From contig JAKOON010000021.1 of NCBI GenBank assembly GCA_022577435.1, forward strand, positions 1,342,501 to 1,406,500: a stretch of 64,000 nt of DNA. The letters are read 5' to 3'. The position numbers and the translations under genes were made by a program. Below the pieces are notes generated by a model that was not told the DNA's origin, did not search any database, and saw only the letters and a list, made by a program, of their open reading frames with translations. Position 1 is the stretch's first letter. Each line of letters begins with the position of its first letter. This DNA is from Embiotoca jacksoni. Its lineage: Eukaryota > Chordata > Actinopteri > Embiotocidae. Below are positions 49,127 through 60,300 of this stretch, piece by piece.

Positions 49127-52100
49127 GTAAACGACACGCGCGAGTAAATACGGGAGTTTGGAAAACGGTGAAACAAATGTTTAGGTTTCCAGTTGAAGGA
49201 ATTGTTTATTTATATATATATATTTTTTGCTTTGTTGTTTTTGTTCAACCGTGTGGTCTGTCAGTTTGAGTTGTTATTAATTATTATTATTATTATTATT
49301 TTTTTTTTTAATGTAAATTATGACTGTTATATCTAACCGGAGTAATTCTGTGGTGGCCGCGGGTCTTGCGTAACAACTCCTAAGCCGCTTTAATTCCTCT
49401 AACTAGCCTGACCTCAAACTTGGAGGGCAGATATTGCGTGAACGTGCGTGAGAGGTTTCTCTGACATGTGGAAGGGATATGGCTATTCAAAATATCATCG
49501 GGGGAAAAAATAAAAAAAAAAAAAAAAAAAAAAAACGAGTAAAGAAAAGACACCGTTTTCCCATCAAAACAGTGATGGAAAAACAGCCATTATCCCTGAA
49601 TCGCATCACATTAGTTGTGCGGAAACATAATACAGATGACGGGTAAAGAAGGAAGCTTTGAAAACTGTGTCTTAGCTGGGCTTCAGCTCAAGTGAAAGGA
49701 GGATGTTACTGCGTGCATATCACACGCAGTAAAACATCTGAGGTCCGGTGTCCCAATGGAGGAGTTGCAGGCTACATAATATTGGCCATGCTGTCTCGTT
49801 GGGACCATCAACTGGATGGCAAATGCCCCCCCCCCCCCCCCCCCCCGGGTCAAAAATGAGCCGTTGCGCTCCTATTGTCCCCTCGTACTGTACTTCTACT
49901 TATTGTGCACTTTTTCTGTGCTATATCTGCTAATACTGTGCATTATATCATCGCACACATTAGTATAGGAATCTGCAACATACAGTCATCTCGGATCACT
50001 TGTCAGTAAACTGGGGATTGGGAGGAAAGTATGTTTGTTTTCTCCTCTGGCCACTTGGAAAGGTCTACATACATACATGTCTAATCTTTCATTAACCCTT
50101 AAATAGCTTTAAAGTTTTGGAAAAAAAAAACTGACTGTATTCGCTGGCTCCGACTCGTCCAGTTGCATCTTTTATGATGATTGCACTGAGAGCAATTGAA
50201 CACGGTTTGGATGCGCAGCGTATGTTTGTAATGACTGACCGACCGATCAGGCTCTGCCTGTTATAAGGTTGAATTGATGAATCTGATATCCCTGCTGGAA
50301 TTCAGGACCTTATTCCATAAGAAATGACTGACATGATTGCCTCTTTTCCAAGCCTACGTTTAGCCTTATTCTAATATTGTTCCCTGGTTTGTTATTGTTT
50401 TGTTCCCTTTGTTTTTTTTACATTTTTGCTGCCATAGTTGCTAGGTACCACCAGGCTTACAAACTCAGTAGGATTTACCTAATTAGGTACATGCTAATTA
50501 GAATTTATTTTCAAAAAAAAGTGCAAAACTAAAAGAATATAAATCATGAAACTTTATATTTGTTGTTATTCTTGCCTTTATTCCGAATTGCATTTGCTTC
50601 CATGTGGAAGGTTCCCCCTAACCACCCGGCTATCGGGTCGCCCAGGTGGGTGATCAGAAAGTAACGCAGCACCCGCATTAAGGCTTTTATCATATCGGTT
50701 TATATTTTTTACTTTAGTTTTGCGTGTTCCTCGAACAAACTAGAAAACAGTGTTTCTGAAGCTCTCGTCCTGGAGTTGTGTGGCCTCGGGATCACTCCCC
50801 TGCTCTGTTGGTAATCCAAAGGTGTAAAACCTCAGTTCAATCCTGAACTCTTCTCTTTAAAAAAAATAAATAAATTGACTTGCCGTTGCTGATGGATTTT
50901 CTTTTGACAAAAAGTGGAGCTGAGCTTCAAAGTGAATCTTTGCTCGGTGCATTTCCTCTTCCTGGCTTGACCTAAATCTCCTGCATCGCTTTTATTGCTT
51001 AACATTTTCATATGAGCTCCACCAACAGCCGTGATTGGAGCAGTTATCACCCACCACATGATGGTTGTCTTTTGTTGGTCATCACCACGGGGAATGAAAC
51101 GAGCCCGGCAGGACCGGCTTCTTGTTGTTGCTATTTAACTACAGACAGCACAATGGATGGTGGGAAGTGAGGTGCTGCGTGAATTTATGAGCCAATCAGG
51201 CAGCAGATGTTTGCTCTGTCTTGCTGGGGGCTGGGTCATAATTCACAGAAATGGTTGTCCAGACAAAACGGAACTGGGAGGAAACAATCCTCCAAGCTGC
51301 GTCAGCCATGTAGCTCTGCTGTTTGCCAAGCCCCTGCTGGCGGCCGCGGCTGCCTCGCATCCCAGACGAGAAGAACGAAGAGGAAAGGGGAGAGAGATAT
51401 TGAATTTATCTTACCATATCTTATGTTACGACCGCGGTCTCTTCAAGAGTAATCTGCTTGAGGGTATCTCTAGAGCTTCACTTGATTCTTCACGTCACTC
51501 TCAATCCTCTCACTGTTCTCTACTGATTTCACAACGATTTCTACCTGCTGCTTCCCCCCCCCCCCCCTCCCACCTTCTGTCTCCGTCTCTTTCTGCCTTC
51601 CCCTTCCAACCTGTCTCTGCAATCTTCCTCGTCTCTTCATCGGGTCTCCTTACTCCTCTTCCTCTCCGTCCCTCCACCGCCCCTCAGCTCTTTAGAGTAT
51701 TTATTACAGTGCTAAGTGGGCCCACCAGCTTTCCAGAGTGCTTCTAATCGAGGCTGCGTCAGAGAATGAATAGTTATTCCACCTCCTCCACCTACGGGCA
51801 AGGTGATGGCTCCGAAAATATTATCATTCCTCTCTAATCACTTGGCGCACATGTCGCTCAAGTATCTTGCGTGGAGTAATGTATTCTTGATTGCTTTCTT
51901 GCCGAGGATTACATGAGAAGATCAATACTAGTCTTGTCTATATACTTTATATGAAGCTACAGGGACTCTTGTTTCGCTTCTCCTTTTTTACAGGGTTGCA
52001 GTGTGGCCATGGACACATCGAGGACTGTGAGGCTTCCTAAAACCGGCTTGTAAAGGCCTCTAAGGCCTCCCGGATCTGTCATTGATGACCATTTTTCTGG

Positions 52101-54327
52101 ACTCTTTGGCAATTAGTTCAGCCTAAAGACTGGAAACTGGAAAAGCGCTGACTTCGTTACGTCCAAAAGTACCAGAATCACCAAACTATATCCTACAAGC
52201 ACCTCTGAAATTGCTCGCTGTAACTTCATATTTAGCTTTTGATATGACAGTGATATTGATCGTTTCATCAGCTGTTCAGCAAGAAAGCGAAGAGGCACAT
52301 TTCCCAAAATGTCAAACGCTTCTTTTAAGCGCCACTTTGTCTGGTAATGGATGAAATGGGAGTTGTTTCTCAGATTTAGCCGCCACATAACGTTTAATAC
52401 TCCCAAACGACAGCGGGTGTAAACGCTGATAATGCGAGGTGCTGCAGCGCCCCGGTCCGCAGAGCCTTCGCACGGCCCACCGCATTTTCAGCAAACGCAA
52501 AGACATTTTTATGGAGGTGAAATGATGCCGACGGTTTCTGGTGACCTTCACAATCACTTCTCCGAGCTCTCCTGCTTCTGCTGTTCCTCTCACTAACACC
52601 CTTATCAGTTTTTCTCCTCTCTTCATCTTAATCATTTATTGCCCCCCCCCTCCCCCCCTTAGCATATCCATTTCCTTTTTCTTTCCTATTTACTTTTCCC
52701 CATTTAAATGAACTTTTCCACCTCTACGTCCTCATCTTTCTCTTCGTGACTTTCCCTAACCACAGCTCTTGCTCTGTCTTGCATGGTCGTCTTCCTCCAC
52801 AGCTCCAGGTGAGTGGTTGCTGTCGGCTGCCGGGGTGCTCGAAATCATACAGCTGATTTTAGAAACAGCGAGTCCTGCCGGCAGTAAGAGAGCACGCATC
52901 AGGACGAAAGCAAAAAAAAAAAAGAGGACCGAGAGAGAGGCAAGTGACGGTGAATGCAAAACCGGAGTTTAGTCGGCTGAACTGTCAATTGGTGATCAAA
53001 ACTTTTTCCTTCATTCTCAAAGTCCTTTTTATGATGCCGGTCTTTGTAGTATTTGCGGCTCATGAAACAAACCATTATACACACACACAAGTGTAAGAGC
53101 GTGCTGTTCCGCCTCCTCGTGTTTGTTTCTTCCGCCTCGCTGTCGGCAGGAGAGCACATCACTCACTCACCTCGTTTCTGACAGACTGTGATATGTTTGC
53201 GTGTCGCCTGCCAGAATGATTGACTTGTCCCGCTGACCTTTTTTTTTTTAACGCTGATATTTACAGCGGCAGAAGATCGGCGTCACGGTCTTGTTCATTA
53301 AATAAAGCAAGCTGATCAACCAACTTTTTGTTCTTCACAGTGTCACCGTTGTGCTTGCGTATTCGGTGTTGACCCAGCATTGTTTTGATCAATGATGAAG
53401 TCATTGGATTACTGTCCTTGATTGAGTTCAGAAAGGCTGCTGATTCAGCAGAGTCCCATGTGCAGTGTCAAGGTAGGAGTCGGATGGGAATAAGTATGGA
53501 CTTTATTTAGCATCGACTTCGGGTCGCTGCTTCACTGACAGTGAACTTCGAGGTTATCTTCTCTTTCAAATGTAAAGTTGTTTGCCGTAATGTAGCGGAA
53601 GGAATAGTTTTGTCACGGATAGTTCTTCTCTTCAGTGGTGCGCCATCTTCCTCCCAGTCTAACGACATGGATGCGTAGTGATGCTAAATTGGCCGTATGT
53701 GTGAATTCGAGCATGATTGATTGTCTGGCTTTCTGTGTTGGCGCCGTCATGGACTCGCAGCCTCTCCAGGGTGGATCTGCCTTTGCTGAAATGGGCTGGA
53801 GATGATGGATGGGTGGATAGTTCAGATATTGAACTCCTGAATGGCAAAAGGGGAAAAAAAAAAAAAAACTACATATATCACATATCACTGAAGACTCTAT
53901 GCATTATTAACAAATGATCATCCATAAGTTGCTCGTGTTGCTTAGCAACCATGATGTGACTTTATCAACTTCTCAAAAGGGTAGTCCTACTAAGCTGCTG
54001 GCATTGAAATAATAATAATAAAAAAAAAGACAGACCTGACTTGCTCTCCAAGGCTGGTTTATCCAGCAAAGAAGGTTATGCTTTAAATATGAACGATCAT
54101 GTTTCTCTCTAATCTTTTATTTGAATAGACTCACCATAACTTACGAAGGCACTCCGTATGTTGTTGGACAATGACACACAAAAAAAACTTGTATGGAAAC
54201 CAGTTAACTGACTCAGTATTGACTCCTTTAGATGGACATTAATACAGATCGACATCAGGATGCTCAAATTCAAAACGGGGCATCTGCTTAGGATTTCTCG
54301 TGTATCTAAAAGATCACATTTTCATGT

Positions 54328-54389
<62 letters not shown>

Positions 54390-57300
54390 CATTTACGATA
54401 ATACAGCTGTAGTGGGTATAAAATGTATTAAAAGATGACCAACTTGCTAGAAGTGTAGTTCTTTTACCACTGTATGAACATCAAAGAGCCATTGTCACCT
54501 AATGTTAACTGCAAATCGCCTTGTGTCGCTAAGCTCTTTAAACGGCTGGATTTGGAAAATCCAAGCTTCTTTTACGGCAGTCTGGCGGGCAGCTTGTGGG
54601 TTGGCGGAGTCTGCTTGCGTGGATCACTAAGAAACAGCCCCGTCATACAACAGCCAGGCACGCGCAGAGCTGTGAACGCCACAAGCAGGGAAGGATGGAA
54701 CCATTTACCTCCATTCATGCCTCATATTTTACCCAGGGTAGTGACGTTTAGTGTAACGTTAGCGTTTTCTTTACCATCTGGAAAATGAGAGAAGTCGTTA
54801 AAGAGGGCTGAGGGAGATGGTTAAAGTTTTTTTTGTTTTTACATTTTTGTCAAATTTCCCCGAGCTTTGCATAAAGTTTACATCGGGTAATAAATAGAGT
54901 GACAGTCAAATGAGTCGGGTCGGTAAAATTGAGATGAGCCCCTTAAGCAACTGTTTCTCCTCTTCACTGTAATTCGCTCATCTTGTGGGGACATCTGACT
55001 ATTTAGCTTCTCCAAAAACATCTTTTCATTTTGTGGTTTTGGCACCGTAACCCTGTCGCCACAGCCTAACATGGTGATTTCACAGAGGAGGGCTGAGACC
55101 TTAACGCACAGCAGATACATCTGTCGTAGATTAGTCATTATTATATCAATGTTATTGAGAGGGTGTTTTTTTTTTTTTTTTCCGTAATCAGGATGGTTTT
55201 ATCGCCCGGGTGTATTGACGGGTGGGAAAGTTATTCAGGACGTCTGGTGGACAGGTTGTGGCGGGCAGCTCTGAAGAGTTTCTATCGAATGCGTGGGCCT
55301 GAGGGAAGTGATGGGAGAGATGGGAGAGATGGGGGGGGGGGTGAGGACGCGTCGGGACAGGGCAGCTTCACATCAAAGTAAATACTATCACACCTGAACG
55401 TGACTTCTTTTAATGATAATCAGTGGGCATGACTAACAATGCGGACCTTTTATCCTCTCTTGGTCTTGGGTAGAACTGCAACTGTACAACAGAGGCCACT
55501 TCGACCGCTTGGTAATTCTGGTTAATGTAAAGACGTTGATACGAGGGAAGCTGACACTTCCTCTAATGAAACGCTCGAGTTTTGCACGGGTTCAGGAAGT
55601 TGGCAATTTGGTTCCCGAGCCCTTTGTGACCAGCGGTGCGGCTTGTCCAGTGAGCCGTTACCCCTTTTCATACGCGCAAAAGGTCGTTTCAGCAGATGCA
55701 CTTTTTACCTCAACAATGGGTCCAGCTGGAACGATGCCTAACGAGGTCAACCTCTGATCCAAAGCTCGGGTCGCTGCAAGGAGAGTGCCAAACCGGAGCG
55801 GGCCCGGCCGCGTTCCGTAACATTCTGAATGCCGCGAGCTGCCAGGGACGTCCCGACGCAAACGCGGTGCAAGAAGCTGGCAAGACTCTGGAGAGTAAAC
55901 GGCTCAACTGTGTCGCAACGGCAGATAAGGTTTCCGCAGACAGACGGGAGACCAGGAGTAAAACAAACACTCCCGCACCCCCCCAAAAAAAAAAAAAGTG
56001 CTGATTTTTAAAACGTGTGCTACTGCGGACACATCACACTGTCATCTAAACTGTTCAGTAAGACCGTGATACAACCGGCAAACACGCGCGTGGGAATAAG
56101 ATGTGCCGAAACGCGCCGCGCGTCACGTCGGCGTTGCGGGGGGGGGGGGGGGATTAAGAGCCGTGAACGTTGCATTGTAACGTAATGGACCTGCTCACGT
56201 TTCACCGGCCGGCAGGCCGTTGGAGCTCGCGACGTGCCGTAACAGCATATTGCTGTGTAATGAGGCGCACGCGGCTGTCGGGCGCGAGACCGAAGCATAA
56301 AACGAGCATTTCTTATCCAAAGTGCGCTCCATAAACCTGACGGAGTAAGTGCTTACGTGTACTTTTATACGACTTTAAAAGCTCCGCGTTTTTATGAATT
56401 TGCACCCGGCTGACCTCGGATTGAGTCACCGACGGGAACGGGGGGGGCCGCCACCGCGGGACGAGCCGACCGCGCGGCAGCGAGGACCGCCCGCGGAGAG
56501 GAAAAGATTGCTGTTGGCAGCGTTTCGCACGGCGTGCTCCCCGGCAGTCCCCTCGCTCGTCGAGCGCACCACTCGTGCAGCGCTTGAAGTTCGACGGGGT
56601 AATGTCGCTTGCTTCGACAGTTGGCCTCGGCCTATCCGGTGAGCTCGCCGCGTTGCCTGTTAAAACGACAGCACGGCGTAACGTGCAGGAACGCCGTGTG
56701 CATGTAACACCGACACCCTGAGCTCCATTTCCTCCCCGCGTTGGTTTCCACGGACTCCGTCGAGGTTGTTTGTCACGTTTCTGTGTTCTGGAAGCGGAAA
56801 CAAAGTGCCGGTCGCGTTGCCCGTTTTGTGAATGCTCCCAATTTGAAAGTCCTGAGGTTCCCGATTGTTAACTTTCCCACTTCCCCCCCCCGCAGCCCGA
56901 ACGCACACAAACGCCCCATCGCGCGATCTATTTTTACTCTTGTCACTTCTACTCGATACTGGACGTTGACGTTAAACTCGTGAAACTTGATTGAATCCCA
57001 ACTAATCCGACAGCGAGTCCAGACATTTATGATCCTGTTTTGCCGTTATATGTTCTTTGGGTTAACTCTTGTTTATGGAATTTCTCTTTTATTTTTTTTT
57101 TTATTTTTTTATAATGTTATCACTATTATCAAACGTATTTGTCCACTGACCTCGAGCTTTATTCTACGAGTTTTTAAGCTCGCTGCACACCTGAACACAT
57201 TAGTGAGGGCAGAAGACCATACGGACAAACGTAAAGACGGAGGAGTTCAGATAAAAGCTCAGACGAGTCAATCGCTCAGTCGGGCCACAAACACAACCTG

Positions 57301-60300
57301 ACCCTGCCGCAACCTTTCAGCAGAGAAATGCCTCTTCGTCTTACGAAGCCGTTGCCCACCACACGCCTCGCTGCTTCACCTCGGTGTTGCAAGGCAGACT
57401 GTATTGAAAACTCCATCTTGGTAGCAGCGGGATGACTTCTTGCCTCTCGCAGGCGTCTCGTCTGAACACCCACCTCCCTCCTTAATAATTAATTTATCAA
57501 AGCATTCCCCACAACAGCCTATTTATAGACGCCTTCACCAAACACCGCTGCGCTCGTATTCAAACGGCAAAAGAACAAGGCTGAGACGGGCTGACGGTGG
57601 CGGCGTGGTGTTTTCAGCTCCTCTCTTACATATGCTCTTTTCTGCACCTCTTGTTTCTGTTTTACTTGTGTGGTTTTTTTTGTTGTTGTTGTTGTTTTTT
57701 TTTTCCTTCACGTTCCTCGACCACCCACGTACTTTACTTTTTATTCTTCGCACAGTCTGTTCTAGTGCACCACACTACTCGCTCTGCGATGAGCTAATTG
57801 CTGTCAGTAGTTCACGGTGTAATAGGTCTCCAGTTCTGTGATCCATAAATAGACTTTTCAGAACCTCGCGGAGAGACACGAGAGTGCCATGGAGAAACGT
57901 GGAGATTTGCATTCATTAGAATTCAGCTTTTGATTTCCGTTCTGTTTTCAGGGGAGGTTGTTACGGGATGTCAGAAAACGTAAAGTCTCAAACGGCAAAC
58001 CAGCAGCTCTAACAGAATTCCTGCCGCACTTTTATGAAAAAAAAAAAAATTAAAAAAAATGGAAGCGATAATCAAGTGCGGTGGTGCACGTGCAGCGTGA
58101 TGCCCTGCAGCGAGCAAATTTCAGAGGCTCGAGCAGCTGCAATCATGTTGTTGCTTCAACAGAACGCGTACTGTGATCAATTAAATGAAGGTAGCGGTAT
58201 CCATTTAGAGCTTCTTTTAGTCGACACGCCAAATATTCCGAGGTCAATCGCTGGTTTTATGATCGGTGCCCCTCCAACATGCTTTGTGGACTCTGTCGGC
58301 TTTACCGCGCTGAAATCAGATGGACAGCACCAAAACCCTCTTGGGTTGTGTATTGCTGTATTGTGCAGTAAGTGCCGTCTGCAGCGCACAGTTATGCAAC
58401 CTGTTAGAGGACAGAACAGTCGTGAAATAGCAGCGAACCCGGGGTTTCGTAACCTGATCCCATTTAGCCGCGAGCATTCGTGAGCTCAGTTGCAGATGTT
58501 GGACAACAGGCTCTGGCATTGACGGGATTGAAGCCGGGCCCGCCAAACCGTTTCACACCAAACTGGGGAAGCCATTTTGTTATGGACCTTACTTTACGCA
58601 CGAGGACATTGAAACAGTGAAGATTGTTTTTCAAACTCCTGCTGCTTTTGGGTGTAATGTCATACTCTGCTGTAGTATTGAATTTCCCTTAATTGGAAGT
58701 GCAACTGCTTGCGAGTTTATTTTATTTGACTTGTCAGGATACTGCGAGGATATAGCCGAGTAATACTGAGCGATTTTTATCGGCCGTTTAAAATTGTTTG
58801 ATTCCTACGAACGAGAAGGTTTAACTCTCTTGAATGTCTGTTTCTTCAAAAAGTCAGGACAATCACGCGTGTTGATGTCTGTTCCACAAATATTGACAAT
58901 GTTTTTCACCAAACCACGTGGACGTTTCTTGCCGATATTGCATCTTAGCTTTTTGACAATACTTAGGTTTGAGGCTTGGATAAAAGCGATGGTTTAAATA
59001 ACTAGTCCACCTTCCATCTTACTCATTCATGCATGCCGTTCCACACACCACGTAGATTTGAATGGAGATTCAGTAAATATTAAAGTGCTGGCTCGTGTCA
59101 GTACGCCGTCGTAGTTCGGCGTCGTGGTGCCTAATTTCGATGATTATTTGGCCATGTAAAGCAACTCACAAAATATGTTTGGCATTAAACGCGCTATTAT
59201 TTTTTTCCATTTTCACATTAGCCTTAAATCCCTCTTTGTGTCTGTCTCTTAAATCTCTTTAAAAGCCCAGTGAGATATATTAAGCCACTGACGACACCAG
59301 ACATGTGTTGTCTGGTTTGTTCCTGAAGAAGTTGTTCCATTTCCCCTGGACCCGGAGCAAAGGCAGGCCTTCACTACAGAGAAGATGAACAAAGTCAGAC
59401 AAGTTAAAAATCTAATAGAAAGGAACATCCATTACTAGATGGGCCCACCAGTCAAGCCAAGAAAAGGCCATTAAGGAAAGCATGGACTCAGCTCCCTGTA
59501 GAAAACATTTACGAGGGAAACTCACTAATGGGTCAACAGGGAGGACTCCTTTCATCACTCAAACTAATTGGCATCTGTGAATCTGTGCCTTTTAAAGAAG
59601 AAGAAGAAGAAAAGAAAAAAAAAAAGGAACCTGCTCAATGCTTTTGATTGAGTTTTCTGTGACGGAGTGCGCGCAGGTGACGCGGTGGCTTTCGGAGACG
59701 CAATAAACATGACGAGGATGCTCTCCGCACATGAAGATAAATGAAAACTGTGATGTGAAGTTATCCAGTTTTAAGTTGGGTTGCTGTTTTTTGTTTTTTT
59801 TGTTTTTTTTCTCGCTCAGGAAAGACATATCGGCTTTTGCTACACAGCTACAAACGGAAAGAAGAGCACGGGCAGCATGAATCCAGAATTAAATCCGGTT
59901 ACGACTTTGAAGTTTGAGGCACCACTCTGGTTATGAAAATGGTCTCCTCACTCGGTCACAAACGCAGACCGGCTAATGAGCTCCGTGCACATCGAGGAAG
60001 GTGCTCCTCGGTCTCGGAGACCTATTGCGTCCTTCGCCCTCATTCTCCGGGCCATTCTCTTGATGTACGAGTCCACAGCAGTTATTATTTCTAGATATTG
60101 GGTCCCATCACTCCAAAGTCCCCGTAATTGCTTGTTATTATCAGTTCCTCTTTATTGTGGCCGAGAGCAACGGACGGCAAAGCCAGTGGAGATGGAAATG
60201 GAGGCAGGCAGATTAAGAGATAAACCCAGCGTTCGCCGTGCATCACCGACTGCATCAAAAGCAAAGGTGCAGGCCGCTCAATAAAACTAATCAAACATGA

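Noticed and set aside
50772..50852. tRNA-like segment with a B-box-like CAGTTCAATCCTG
   Set aside because: A T-arm and Ser-type D-arm resemblance is visible, but the anticodon arm is shortened and the acceptor stem pairs poorly. At best it is a tRNA pseudogene or SINE scrap.
51157..51747. 196-codon open frame in STAC2 intron 1
   Set aside because: The second half is a pyrimidine-rich low-complexity stretch. There is no domain, and it does not join STAC2 in phase.
56394..56642. 82-codon Arg-rich frame in the CpG-dense block, considered as an alternative STAC2 first exon
   Set aside because: The donor-like GTGAGC at 56639 would leave phase 2, whereas STAC2 exon 2 needs phase 0. Arg/Pro richness is expected from CpG-rich DNA.
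58034..58483. 149-codon open frame in STAC2 intron 1
   Set aside because: It looks less repetitive than others and has several Cys, but it starts in a poly-A run, matches nothing I recognise and has no supporting splice context.
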